A DNA stretch of 64,000 bases from Vibrio ishigakensis. GTDB taxonomy: Bacteria > Pseudomonadota > Gammaproteobacteria > Enterobacterales > Vibrionaceae. Position numbers and translations under genes: made by a program. Under the pieces are notes generated by a model. The model was not told the origin of the DNA and ran no database searches. It was given only the letters and a program-made list of their open reading frames with translations. The stretch lies in NCBI RefSeq assembly GCF_024347675.1, contig NZ_AP024882.1, positions 372,001-436,000 of the forward strand, written 5' to 3'. This document shows positions 33,936 to 44,236 of the stretch, one piece after another (position 1 is the first letter of the stretch; the number at the start of each line of letters is the position of its first letter).

Positions 33936-34931
33936 GTGAAGAATAAAAGGACATCTCTGCAAGACATTGCCGACCAAGTTGGCGTAACCAAGATGACGGT
34001 GAGTCGCTACCTAAGGGACCCAGAAAAGGTATCGCAAAAGACTCGTGACAAGATTGAAAAGGTCATCACAGAAACCGGCTATATCCCCAATAAAGCCCCT
34101 GCTCTGCTCTCGAACTCCAAGAGTTTCGCTATCGGTGTTCTGGTTCCTTCACTCACCAACCAGGTATTCGCAGATGTTATTAGTGGTATCGAAGAGGTCA
34201 CTGAACCCGCCGGCTATCAGGTGATGTTGGCCCACTACGGCTACTCTCCTGAAGTAGAAGAAAAGCACATCACCTCGCTGCTTTCATATCAAATCGACGG
34301 TCTGATCCTATCCGACTTCGAACACACCGAAAGAACGCTCGCCATGATTGAGATGGCAGGTATTCCAACTATTGAAATCATGGGCTCGAGTAAGACTCCT
34401 ATCCATCAATCTGTCGGCTTTGATAACAAAAAAGCGGGCTATTTGATGACTAAGGCACTTCTAGAAAAGGGGTATAAGCATCCTGTTTATCTTGGTGCTC
34501 AGCTCGATAGACGAACCGAGCTAAAGCGCGAAGGCTATCGAGACGCCGTTGAAGAGTTTGGTGTTATGCCAATTGAGATGCTGACCGAAGAAGGCTCCTC
34601 TTTCTCTCTAGGACGTGAATTACTGACCAAGACGCTAGAGCAACATCCACAAGCCGACAGCTTCTTCTGCACCAATGACGATATCGCAACTGGGGTTGTG
34701 TTTGAGTGCCAGCATCAAGGGATCTCAATACCTGAGCAAATCGCAGTAGCCGGATTCCATGGTCTGGATGTAGGTCAATCACTAGTGCCAAGGCTTGCCA
34801 GTGTGGTTACCCCTCGTAAAGAGATAGGCGAAATCGCAGCAAAACAGCTACTACAAAGAATCGAAAGTAAATCGAAGAAAACCGACAACATCTGCCTAGA
34901 TGTAGAGTTAGATTTTGGAGAAAGCGTCTAG
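33936..34931 (+). CDS. gntR: LacI-family gluconate repressor GntR
   Basis: This 331-residue repressor has a LacI-type helix-turn-helix at residues 7-28 (LQDIADQVGVTKMTVSRYLRDP) and a periplasmic-binding-protein-like effector domain. It matches E. coli GntR closely as I remember it (LGVLVPSLTNQVFADV, MLAHYGYSPEVEE, FCTNDDIATGVVFECQ, GFHGLDVGQ), so gluconate or 6-phosphogluconate is the expected inducer. It starts with GTG 33936. An operator-like palindrome lies just upstream, and two more lie before ascF 2 kb away, with elbB in between on the other strand. It probably controls the ascF-ascB-gntK-edd operon. Confidence 0.9.
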   Translation: MKNKRTSLQDIADQVGVTKMTVSRYLRDPEKVSQKTRDKIEKVITETGYIPNKAPALLSNSKSFAIGVLVPSLTNQVFADVISGIEEVTEPAGYQVMLAHYGYSPEVEEKHITSLLSYQIDGLILSDFEHTERTLAMIEMAGIPTIEIMGSSKTPIHQSVGFDNKKAGYLMTKALLEKGYKHPVYLGAQLDRRTELKREGYRDAVEEFGVMPIEMLTEEGSSFSLGRELLTKTLEQHPQADSFFCTNDDIATGVVFECQHQGISIPEQIAVAGFHGLDVGQSLVPRLASVVTPRKEIGEIAAKQLLQRIESKSKKTDNICLDVELDFGESV

Positions 34932-34939
34932 CGTTAACA

Positions 34940-34976
34940 GGGTCTATAACGGCTTATAGACCCATCTCAATTTTAA
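34940..34976. terminator. Terminator between gntR and elbB
   Basis: GGGTCTATAA (34940-34949) and TTATAGACCC (34954-34963) form a 10-bp stem with loop CGGC between the two convergent genes; TTTT occurs at 34971-34974 on the plus strand. Confidence 0.8.
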
Positions 34977-35623
34977 AGCTTTTTAGACAAAACACTCAGC
35001 GCGCCACTAATACCGGTTTCTAGTTCAACCAGATTGCTTGCCAGCATATAAGCTGGAGTGGTGATCACCTTATTCTCTTCATCCACATGATGCTCAACTG
35101 CAGAGCAAGCAATATGCTTAACGCCTGTCGGCTCAAGTGCCTGGATGGTATCGGCATCACTGCCAATGGTCAGAGATACGTTTGGTAGGGATTTGGCCAC
35201 CAACACAGGAGCGATACACATCGCCAATACCCATTTTCCTTGTCCATGGAAATCGTTGATTGCTTGGCTGATCTCAGGAAGCACACCGTACTCAGCGCCT
35301 TTCACTGCAAAATCAGAGAGGTTCTTGGCGGCACCGAAGCCACCCACAAACACCAAGGCATCGAAGTCACTTTGGTTGAGCTTAGCAAGTGACTGGGTAT
35401 TGCCGCGGCTAACTCTGTTGGATTCTGCCAATACATTACGTTGCTCAGATTCAAACACCTCACCAGTTTGGTGATTTACGACATGAAGTTGAGTGATATC
35501 CGGAGCAAATGTTTGGTACTCAATGCCGAGCTTTTCTAATGAGAGCATAGTAATCACACTTTCGTGAAGCTCCGAGCCATCAAATACACCCGAACCTGAC
35601 AGTACAACTGCGACCTTAGCCAT
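34973..35623 (-). CDS. elbB: DJ-1/PfpI-superfamily glyoxalase ElbB
   Basis: The 216-residue cytoplasmic protein is a class I glutamine-amidotransferase-like member of the DJ-1 superfamily. It matches ElbB in length and signatures (VAVVLSGSGVFDGSELHE at the N-terminus, FVGGFGAAKNLSDFAVKG in the middle, and the nucleophile Cys in LAMCIAPVL). E. coli ElbB has weak glyoxalase activity and a historical link to isoprenoid synthesis. It lies between gntR and its likely target operon on the opposite strand, with no evident link to either. Confidence 0.92.
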   Translation of the reverse strand: MAKVAVVLSGSGVFDGSELHESVITMLSLEKLGIEYQTFAPDITQLHVVNHQTGEVFESEQRNVLAESNRVSRGNTQSLAKLNQSDFDALVFVGGFGAAKNLSDFAVKGAEYGVLPEISQAINDFHGQGKWVLAMCIAPVLVAKSLPNVSLTIGSDADTIQALEPTGVKHIACSAVEHHVDEENKVITTPAYMLASNLVELETGISGALSVLSKKL

Positions 35624-35938
35624 AATGCGTTTCCTTATCTTGTTGTTGGTTTATTCCAATATATGCCTGCTGATAAGAAACATAAATTTTCGATGTGACA
35701 ATCTGACTGCTGAATAGAGAGTAAACCTCACAATTGTGATCCACTTAAACCTGCGCTACTCATCTCCATTTGCTTTCATTTTTTTAGATATATATGCATC
35801 ACTCTAACTAAGCTTGAAAACTCGATAAAATACATATCCTGTAACAGTACGCATCCCCTTAAAGCCTTTGTATAGCCTCGTTTTAACGATCCAGATCTCA
35901 ATTTTTAGATGAATCTCAAAATCCGCTTTATTTTACAA

Positions 35939-35968
35939 ATGTTACTGGTAACTTGTTACCCGTAACTT
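35939..35968. promoter_or_regulatory. Two tandem GntR-type operators upstream of ascF
   Basis: ATGTTACTGGTAACTT (35939-35954) and TTGTTACCCGTAACTT (35953-35968) are two nearly adjacent palindromes with TGTTAC/GTAAC half-sites, spaced 14 bases centre to centre. They resemble the known E. coli GntR site and the palindrome before gntR itself. About 200 bases separate them from the ascF start. Confidence 0.75.
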
Positions 35969-36165
35969 AGAGCATAACAATCCAACTCTAAGAAAAACTA
36001 TCGCGAGGTCTCCCCCGAGTCTGGCGAATACAAACAGAAGAAGAATGTCGCCACATGAGTGGCGGTGCGTGAACTCAAAAGTCGGCTATCTGGCTGTGAT
36101 AGACCGCAAAATGACTTGGCTACAAACGACTTAGCCAACCTCTGCACACTTAGGAGTGATAAAAA
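35969..36165 (+). promoter_or_regulatory. Structured leader of the ascF operon
   Basis: The 197-base leader contains GCCAC-ATGA-GTGGC (36050-36063 region) and TGGCT...AGCCA (about 36117-36137) hairpins. A 29-codon frame from ATG 36045 to TAG 36132-36134 is open but has only a weak purine-rich ribosome site, so it is noted, not called as a gene. Confidence 0.4.
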
Positions 36166-37656
36166 ATGTCCAACAATTTCAGCGCCCTAGCCAATTCGGT
36201 AGTGGAGAAGATGGGTGGAGCGAGCAATGTGATTGCCCTTACCCACTGTATGACCCGCCTGCGTTTTGTTACCAAAGACGAAGCGGGGATCGATGCCGAT
36301 GCGCTTAAGAAGATCAAGGGTGTTATGGGCGTTGTGCAAAACGGTGACAAGTGCCAGGTTATCGTGGGTAACAATGTGGCTGCGGCATACAAAGAGGTGA
36401 TGAAACTGCTTAACCTTGATGGTAGTGCAGCAGATGACGCTCCAGCTCCTAAAGTGAAACTGACTCCTAAGGTTATCGGCGCCAAGATGCTTGATGCACT
36501 TGTGGGCACCATGTCACCGCTTATCCCTGCCATCATCGGTGGCTCTATGGTTAAGCTTGCGGCCATGCTTCTGCTGATGTTCAACGTTTACGAAGCTGAC
36601 CACTCGACCATCATCCTACTGAACACCATAGGTGACGGTGCCTTCTTCTTCCTACCTATCATGGTAGCGGCATCGGCAGCGATTAAATTCAAAACCAATA
36701 TGTCATTGGCCATCGGTATTGCCGGCGTCTTGGTTCACCCTAACTTTATTGACCTGATGGCTCAGGCGGCCGAAGGTAAGCATGTTGACCTATTTGGTAT
36801 CCCAGTAGAGTCTGTGCGCTACACCTACACCGTTATTCCTGTGCTTATCATGACTTGGATTCAGTCATACATTGAGCGCTGGGTAGATAGCATTACTCCT
36901 ACCGTGACTAAGAACTTCCTTAAGCCAATGCTTATCGTTCTAATCGCAGCGCCAATCGGCATCCTTCTGGTAGGCCCTATGGGTATCTGGATTGGTACGG
37001 CTATCTCTACTCTGGTTTACACCATCCACGGCACTCTAGGCTGGCTAGCAGTAGCTATCATGGGCGCACTATGGCCACTACTTGTACTGACTGGTATGCA
37101 CCGTGTGTTTACACCAACCATCATCCAAACCATCGCTGAAACTGGTACCGAAGGCATGGTAATGCCATCTGAAATCGGTGCAAACATAGGTATGGGTGGC
37201 GCATGTCTAGCGGTAGCTTGGAAGACTCGTAACATCGCTCTTAAACAAACCTCTATGGCAGCAGGTGCATCAGCCCTAATGGCGGGTATCTCAGAGCCAG
37301 CACTATACGGCGTATTGGTTCGCTTGAAGCGACCACTCATCGCGACCCTAATCACAGGCTTTATCGTAGGTGGCCTAGCAGGCTATGCGGGCATCGCCAG
37401 CCACTCAATGGCCGCACCTAGCCTATTCACCAGCGTGCAGTTTATCGACGTAAACGACCCAATGAGCTTGGTGTGGGTACTTGGCCTAATGGCACTGTCG
37501 GTAGTTCTTTCGTTCGTCCTAACCCTAATGCTTGGCTTTGACGATATCCCTAACGAGGAAGAAGACGACATGAACAAGTCTCACAAGAAAGAAGCGGATA
37601 AAAAAGAAGAACCAAAGCTTACTGAAGCTCCAGTAGCTGCCAAAGCCACCGCTTAA
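36166..37656 (+). CDS. ascF: PTS EIIBC for aryl/alkyl-beta-glucosides, AscF
   Basis: This 496-residue inner-membrane permease imports and phosphorylates a beta-glucoside at C6 of the glucose unit. The EIIB domain (residues 1-80) has the phospho-Cys28 in ALTHCMTRLRF, and the EIIC domain (about 105-465) includes GTMSPLIPAIIGGSMVKL and GMHRVFTPTIIQTIAETG. Like E. coli AscF, it lacks an EIIA domain and must use one from elsewhere. The C-terminus has a charged tail ending in Ala/Lys repeats. It is the first gene of an operon with ascB, gntK and edd, behind two GntR-type operators rather than an AscG site. AGGAG lies 9 bases before the ATG. Confidence 0.92.
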   Translation: MSNNFSALANSVVEKMGGASNVIALTHCMTRLRFVTKDEAGIDADALKKIKGVMGVVQNGDKCQVIVGNNVAAAYKEVMKLLNLDGSAADDAPAPKVKLTPKVIGAKMLDALVGTMSPLIPAIIGGSMVKLAAMLLLMFNVYEADHSTIILLNTIGDGAFFFLPIMVAASAAIKFKTNMSLAIGIAGVLVHPNFIDLMAQAAEGKHVDLFGIPVESVRYTYTVIPVLIMTWIQSYIERWVDSITPTVTKNFLKPMLIVLIAAPIGILLVGPMGIWIGTAISTLVYTIHGTLGWLAVAIMGALWPLLVLTGMHRVFTPTIIQTIAETGTEGMVMPSEIGANIGMGGACLAVAWKTRNIALKQTSMAAGASALMAGISEPALYGVLVRLKRPLIATLITGFIVGGLAGYAGIASHSMAAPSLFTSVQFIDVNDPMSLVWVLGLMALSVVLSFVLTLMLGFDDIPNEEEDDMNKSHKKEADKKEEPKLTEAPVAAKATA

Positions 37657-37669
37657 ACATCAAATTATT

Positions 37670-37694
37670 TAGCCACCTCAGCTTGGGGTGGCTA
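37670..37694 (+). other. Intercistronic hairpin between ascF and ascB
   Basis: TAGCCACC (37670-37677) pairs with GGTGGCTA (37687-37694). The following A-rich sequence makes a terminator unlikely; a role in message stability or differential expression is more plausible. Confidence 0.65.
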
Positions 37695-37705
37695 CAAAAA
37701 ATTAA

Positions 37706-39145
<1,440 letters not shown>

Positions 39146-39157
39146 TACCGACTATAA

Positions 39158-39175
39158 GTGCGGCAGAAGCCGCAC
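39158..39175 (+). other. Intercistronic hairpin between ascB and gntK
   Basis: GTGCGGC (39158-39164) and GCCGCAC (39169-39175) form a 7-bp GC-rich stem with loop AGAA and no T-run. Confidence 0.65.
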
Positions 39176-39204
39176 AATTATTATAAAAATCTCATGAGGG
39201 GTTT

Positions 39205-39726
39205 ATGAATAACAACACCGCAGTTTTTATCATTATGGGTGTTTCAAGCACCGGTAAATCGACTGTTGGCGAGATGTTCGCACAGGAGATCCGCGCTAAG
39301 TTTATCGATGGCGACGATCTGCATCCTAAAGCGAACGTTCTAAAAATGTCTCAGGGTGAAGCGCTAAACGATCAAGACCGCAATCCTTGGCTAGAAAGAA
39401 TCCGTGATGCTGCATTTAGCATGGAGATGAAGAACGAGCGTGGCGTGATTGTCTGTTCAGCGCTCAAGAAATGCTACCGCGATAAAATCCGTGAAGGGAA
39501 CCAAAACGTTATCTTCCTGCACCTTCACGCCGACAAAGCAATCATCGCAGAGCGTATGCAAAATCGTGAAGGGCACTTTATGCCACTGTCACTGCTTGAT
39601 GATCAGTACGCGACCATGGAAATGCCGACTGATTTAGAGACTAAAACCCATCAGGTGGATGTGTCTAACGACCTCTACGAAGTGGTTTCTGAATGTGTCA
39701 CCTTAGCGAAGCAATATCTGGATTGA
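39205..39726 (+). CDS. gntK: Gluconokinase GntK
   Basis: The 173-residue cytoplasmic kinase phosphorylates D-gluconate to 6-phosphogluconate. The P-loop is GVSSTGKST at residues 12-20, followed by FIDGDDLHPKANVLKMSQGEALNDQDRNPWL, the gluconokinase signature, and REGHFMPLSLLDDQ near the lid. Length matches GntK/IdnK. GAGGGG precedes the ATG. It is the third gene of the operon and ends 4 bases before edd. Its presence is the key sign that gluconate is an intermediate of the pathway. Confidence 0.95.
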   Translation: MNNNTAVFIIMGVSSTGKSTVGEMFAQEIRAKFIDGDDLHPKANVLKMSQGEALNDQDRNPWLERIRDAAFSMEMKNERGVIVCSALKKCYRDKIREGNQNVIFLHLHADKAIIAERMQNREGHFMPLSLLDDQYATMEMPTDLETKTHQVDVSNDLYEVVSECVTLAKQYLD

Positions 39727-39730
39727 AAGA

Positions 39731-41518
39731 ATGAACAACACAGTTATTCAAGTTACCCTCGACATCATTGAAAGAAGCAAACAGCGTCGTGAAGACTATG
39801 TTCAGCGCATGCAAAAACAAGCACAGCACGGACCAAACAGAGGTTCTCTTTCATGCAGTAACATGGCACACACTGTGTCGATCTGTGGTGACCAGCAGCG
39901 CGATAAAGTACTTGATTTCACTAAGATTAATCTGGGTATCGTAACGGCATACAACGATATGTTAAGCGCCCACCAGCCTTATGAAACCTATCCTGAACTC
40001 ATCAAAGAGGTGATGTCTAAGATGGGTCACAGCGCTATGGTTGCGGGTGCCACGCCTGCAATGTGCGACGGTGTTACTCAAGGGCAAGAGGGCATGGATA
40101 TCTCCATGTACTCACGCGACCTTATCGCCCAGTCCACGGCGGTTGCTCTAAGCCACAATACCTTCGATTGTACGGCGCTTTTGAGCATCTGCGACAAAAT
40201 TGCACCAGGCCAGTTGATGGGTGCTCTCTCTTTTGGTCACCTGCCTACTTCATTTATTCCAGCCGGCCCAATGTCCTCTGGCATTTCTAATGCTGAAAAG
40301 GTCAAAGCAAGACAACAACACGTTGCGGGCGAAATTAATGATAGAGAGCTTCTAGAGAAAGAGTGTGGAGCGTACCACTCACCAGGTACTTGTACCTTCT
40401 TTGGCACAGCCAATACCAACCAATTGGTGTTTGAAGCCATGGGTCTAATGCTACCAGGCTCAGCCTTCGTGCCAGTTGGTAGCGAACTCAGACACGCACT
40501 GAATATCGCCTCTATCAAGAACATGGTTGCCATCTCTGGTGGTCAAGGGCGTCCGCTGTACAAAGTGGTAGACGAAAAATCTATCGTTAATTCACTGGTG
40601 GCTCTTATTGCGTCAGGCGGCAGTACCAATCACACCATTCATATGATAGCGGTAGCCAGAGCGGCGGGTTTGATAGTGACTTGGGATGATCTCGATGCCC
40701 TATCAAGCGTCGTACCACTACTGGCACGTGTTTATCCAAACGGCCCCGCTGATATCAACTATTTTGAGCGCGCGGGCGGTGTTCCAGCACTACTGAAAAA
40801 CCTTTCTGAGCGTGGCTTGATCCATATGGATGCGACGCCGGTGTACGGCACCATGCAGGATTATCTGAAGACGCCAAATCTGGAGAACGGCAAACTGGTT
40901 TACTTGCCAATCCACGATAGCCAAGACTCGGATGTGATTGCTCCGCTAGGTAAAAGCTTCAGCGAACAAGGTGGCCTTAAGGTACTGGCCGGTAACCTAG
41001 GCCGTGGGGTGATGAAGATCAGCGCGGTTGCTGAAGAGAATCATGTAATCCAAGCACCTGCATTGGTGTTTCATAGCCAACATGATGTGAAGCGTGCCTA
41101 TGAGGCGGGAGAGCTGGATAGAGACGCAATCGTAGTGGTGAGACATAATGGCCCTGCGGCCAACGGTATGCCTGAGCTTCACATGCTGATGCCAGTTCTT
41201 GGCAATGTAATGAAAAAAGGCTTCAAGACAGCGCTTTTGACCGATGGTCGTCTTTCAGGGGCATCAGGTAAGGTACCTGCACTTATTCATATGACACCTG
41301 AAGCGCAGCACGGTGGACCTCTATCTAAGGTAGAGAATGGCGACATCATCACCATCAATGGTCAAACCGGTGAAGTAAACGTCGAGCAAGACATCCAGCA
41401 TAGGGAACAGACTGAGTTTGATCTCGCTTCCCAACACTTCGGTTCTGGTAGAGAGTTGTTCAGCATCTTTAGGCACAATATCTCCAGCGCAGAAGCAGGA
41501 GCCACCATCCTAGAGTAA
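39731..41518 (+). CDS. edd: 6-Phosphogluconate dehydratase Edd
   Basis: This 595-residue IlvD/Edd-family [4Fe-4S] dehydratase converts 6-phosphogluconate to 2-keto-3-deoxy-6-phosphogluconate in the Entner-Doudoroff pathway. Cluster-binding cysteines occur in GATPAMCDGVTQG and HNTFDCTALLSICD, with SPGTCTFFGTANTNQ and the C-terminal LLTDGRLSGASGKVPA segment in place. The full length and order match Edd rather than IlvD. It starts 4 bases after gntK. The KDPG aldolase gene eda, which usually accompanies edd, is absent from this operon and must lie elsewhere. A terminator follows. Confidence 0.95.
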   Translation: MNNTVIQVTLDIIERSKQRREDYVQRMQKQAQHGPNRGSLSCSNMAHTVSICGDQQRDKVLDFTKINLGIVTAYNDMLSAHQPYETYPELIKEVMSKMGHSAMVAGATPAMCDGVTQGQEGMDISMYSRDLIAQSTAVALSHNTFDCTALLSICDKIAPGQLMGALSFGHLPTSFIPAGPMSSGISNAEKVKARQQHVAGEINDRELLEKECGAYHSPGTCTFFGTANTNQLVFEAMGLMLPGSAFVPVGSELRHALNIASIKNMVAISGGQGRPLYKVVDEKSIVNSLVALIASGGSTNHTIHMIAVARAAGLIVTWDDLDALSSVVPLLARVYPNGPADINYFERAGGVPALLKNLSERGLIHMDATPVYGTMQDYLKTPNLENGKLVYLPIHDSQDSDVIAPLGKSFSEQGGLKVLAGNLGRGVMKISAVAEENHVIQAPALVFHSQHDVKRAYEAGELDRDAIVVVRHNGPAANGMPELHMLMPVLGNVMKKGFKTALLTDGRLSGASGKVPALIHMTPEAQHGGPLSKVENGDIITINGQTGEVNVEQDIQHREQTEFDLASQHFGSGRELFSIFRHNISSAEAGATILE

Positions 41519-41547
41519 CAAAACGCACTTCACTCGAAATAATACGG

Positions 41548-41586
41548 CGGCGTATAGGGTCTTTATGTTCCATATACGCCGTTTTT
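41548..41586 (+). terminator. Rho-independent terminator of the ascF-edd operon
   Basis: CGGCGTAT (41548-41555) and ATACGCCG (41574-41581) form an 8-bp stem with an 18-base loop, followed by five T. Confidence 0.85.
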
Positions 41587-41619
41587 GCGTATGAGAGATA
41601 AGTTGCCAAGGAGGTAGTT

Positions 41620-41790
41620 ATGAAGTGGATGTTAATAGCTCTAGCAATGGCATTCTCAGGCTCTGTTTTTGCAGGATACGGCACAGGTGGTGTCCCGTCG
41701 GTACCCTGCTACATAGACGGAAAATACGAAGGCACCATCCCTATTAACGAGTGCCATCGCATTGGCGGTAAGGTGCCCGGAGAGAAATGA
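41620..41790 (+). CDS. 56-residue secreted two-cysteine protein
   Basis: A 57-codon frame starts at ATG 41620 behind a consensus AAGGAGG site (41608-41614) and ends at TGA 41788. The product has a textbook signal peptide of 18 residues (MKWMLIALAMAFSGSVFA) and a 38-residue mature part, Gly/Pro-rich with two cysteines (PCYIDG and ECHRIGG) that could form one disulfide. I do not recognise a family by name. It ends one base before the stop of the convergent MATE gene. The ribosome site and signal peptide together make a real gene likely. Confidence 0.75.
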   Translation: MKWMLIALAMAFSGSVFAGYGTGGVPSVPCYIDGKYEGTIPINECHRIGGKVPGEK

Positions 41791-41791
41791 C

Positions 41792-43144
41792 CTAGCCTGC
41801 CTTCACCAAATTCAGCGGTTCATCTAGCACCCTGCTTTTATACCCACGAAGCATTACCAAGCTGATAACCGCTGTCACCGTTTCTGCAAACAATATACTC
41901 CCCCAAATGCCATTTTCTGGAAAGAAGTATGGCAACACTAGTATGCCCAATGCCACAAACACGAATCCTCGACTTAGCGATATCATGGTCGCCTGTCTAG
42001 GGCTAGCCACCGCTTGAAACAGGTTGGCAATAACCATATTCAGCCCCATCAAAGGCACACCAAAGAAGTAGAAAGTAAGGGCTGTTGCAGCCAAGCCCGT
42101 CAACTGAGAATTATCACCCAAATAAAGGTTCGCTATCTGAGGAGCTATCAACCAAACAAGGCTCATAAAAACCAAGCCACAACCAATCGCTGACTTAAGC
42201 CCGAGCTTTAAAATACTTTGGATGCGTCTAGGCTTACCTGCCCCATGGTTAAAACTAACGATAGGCTGGCACGCTTGCGCTATTCCCACCATGACAAAGA
42301 GGGCAAATACACCAATATTAGAAGTCAAACCATACGCTATGATGTAGCTCTCACCGTAATGGTGAAGCAAGGTATAGTTGAACATGAAAATAGTCATTGC
42401 CGAGGTGATTTCGATAAAGAAGATAGGTGTGCCTATCCTCAAGATGTCACGACTGCGACCTAGGCCCATCCCCTTAAATGAAAGCTCGAGATTACCCTTT
42501 TTATACACGAAGTGGCTTAGCAAAATCAGAGCAATCACTACCTGTGAAATTACCGTCGCATAGGCGGCACCCTTCATACCCCAACCAAACTTGAGTACAA
42601 AGAAGTAATCCATAACCAGGTTGCTGATGGCGCCTACAGACATGGCAATAGTGGCAAGTTTAGGGTTGGTGTCGTTGCGCACAAAGCAAGACAGAACCCA
42701 TGCAAGGGAGTAAAGCACGAACATTTTCAGCAGTACCGAAAGGTACTCATGTGCTAAGGTTGCAATGTTCCCTGTAGCTCCAACCATGCCAATGATTTCA
42801 TCCAGCCAAAACAAGGCTAGGGTTACAGCAATGGTGGTGAGGATGGCCGTCAGTAGCATTGACTGATTAAACAGTACTTGCCCGGCTTTTTTATTACCCT
42901 TGCCTACCTCGATGGACATCATGGCAGCACCACCAATACCCACCATCATAGAAATAGCGGTAAAAATAGAAAAAGCAGGAATGGTGATAGCGATAGCACC
43001 CAAGCCATCCGCACCGACACCTTGCCCAATAAACCAAGCATCTCCCATGATATAGAGAGACTTGATCACCATGCCTGTCAGCGCTGGCCAAAGGTACTGG
43101 AAAAATGATTTAGATACGGGATCAGTTTTTAGATTAATGCTCAT
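41792..43144 (-). CDS. MATE-family efflux transporter
   Basis: This 450-residue inner-membrane protein has 12 helices in two homologous halves and MATE features (FFQYLWPALTGMVIKSLYIMGDAWFIGQGVGADGLGAIAITIP at the N-terminus, and QACQPIVSFNHGAG in the second half). The family exports cationic drugs with Na+ or H+; this branch resembles the MepA/YPNP type. It lies 76 bases downstream of an AraC-type regulator gene on the same strand, which probably controls it. The ligand is unknown. Confidence 0.9.
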   Translation of the reverse strand: MSINLKTDPVSKSFFQYLWPALTGMVIKSLYIMGDAWFIGQGVGADGLGAIAITIPAFSIFTAISMMVGIGGAAMMSIEVGKGNKKAGQVLFNQSMLLTAILTTIAVTLALFWLDEIIGMVGATGNIATLAHEYLSVLLKMFVLYSLAWVLSCFVRNDTNPKLATIAMSVGAISNLVMDYFFVLKFGWGMKGAAYATVISQVVIALILLSHFVYKKGNLELSFKGMGLGRSRDILRIGTPIFFIEITSAMTIFMFNYTLLHHYGESYIIAYGLTSNIGVFALFVMVGIAQACQPIVSFNHGAGKPRRIQSILKLGLKSAIGCGLVFMSLVWLIAPQIANLYLGDNSQLTGLAATALTFYFFGVPLMGLNMVIANLFQAVASPRQATMISLSRGFVFVALGILVLPYFFPENGIWGSILFAETVTAVISLVMLRGYKSRVLDEPLNLVKAG

Positions 43145-43220
43145 AGTAGAGACTTATCCGCAATAGATTGAATACGGGTATTATCAATACATCGGAAAGC
43201 CTAAGTAAGGGATAAACTGC

Positions 43221-44069
43221 CTATTGTATGGCACTATCTGCACATCGCTCGCGAAACTCCGCCGGAGTCTCTTGCATCTGGCCACGATAAAAGCGGCTAA
43301 AATAGGAAGGGTCTTCAAAACCAAGTTCGAACGCTATGGTCTTAATTGTTTTGTTTGAAAAAATCAGATCGCGATTAGCCTCTAGTATCACCCTATCATG
43401 AATAAGCTGTGTGACAGTTTTACCCCGTTCGGCTTTGCAGAGCTCATTAAGGCGCTTACTGGTCAATGCCAGAGCATCGGCATAGAACTGGCTTTTTTTC
43501 TCTAGCTTATAGTTATCCTCTATCAGCCCTACGAGCTTAGATACCCTAGCATCACGCTCTTCACCAACACCCTGTGAGGGAATACTAAAGCGCACTATAT
43601 AACGCAAAAAACTGATAATAAGGGATTCGACTAAGTCCCAATCGGACTCTTGTCGCTCACACTCCTCTTTGAGCAAGCCAAATATGGATTCAAGGTGCGT
43701 GCTCTGTTCAAGGTAGCAATCAAGATAGGGTACACGGTTATCATGGGTAGCAAATACGCTCTCCACCAACTGAACATTCCTCGGGTTTGCCATCAGAAAT
43801 CCCGGAGAAAATACCAGTAAACGTACATCCTTTCCCATATAAGCCGAGTTGTGAACCTGGCCAGGAGCTATGGTGAAAAAACGATGGTTCTTGTTCTCAT
43901 ATTCCACAAAATCAATGCTTTGGCTGCCAGAATCATCAAGACACCAAAGTATCTCCCAATACTCATGACGATGAGGTTCTAGAAAGGCTTCATCAGCCTC
44001 TTCATGTATCTCTTTAGCCTTGCAAGGCTTTCCCTTCGACAGGTGAACATGCTTAATAAGGTGTTTCAT
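43221..44069 (-). CDS. AraC-family transcriptional regulator
   Basis: This 282-residue regulator has an N-terminal cupin-like sensing domain (about residues 20-110; FLEPHRHEYWEILW) and a C-terminal AraC DNA-binding domain (about 185-275; ALTSKRLNELCKAERGKTVTQLIHDRVILEA and TIAFELGFEDPSYFSRFYRGQM). It precedes the MATE gene on the same strand and is divergent from the hydratase gene across a 167-bp region, so either or both could be its targets. The effector is unknown. Confidence 0.88.
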   Translation of the reverse strand: MKHLIKHVHLSKGKPCKAKEIHEEADEAFLEPHRHEYWEILWCLDDSGSQSIDFVEYENKNHRFFTIAPGQVHNSAYMGKDVRLLVFSPGFLMANPRNVQLVESVFATHDNRVPYLDCYLEQSTHLESIFGLLKEECERQESDWDLVESLIISFLRYIVRFSIPSQGVGEERDARVSKLVGLIEDNYKLEKKSQFYADALALTSKRLNELCKAERGKTVTQLIHDRVILEANRDLIFSNKTIKTIAFELGFEDPSYFSRFYRGQMQETPAEFRERCADSAIQ

Positions 44070-44236
44070 GGGATATTCTTGCTTTTCTCTTTAATGCGCT
44101 TTGGAACTACTTGCGAGTCATCAAATCTCACTAACAATAATAGTCTGTTGCTACGGGTCTCAAAAGCACGTGTAGCAGTTTCCCTTATCAATTAATTCTT
44201 ATATTATCTGGGCAGTTACGATAAAGGTATTACAAT

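Noticed and set aside
36045..36134. 29-residue frame in the ascF leader
   Set aside because: Only a weak purine-rich sequence precedes the ATG and the peptide shows no leader-like codon runs; recorded as part of the leader instead.
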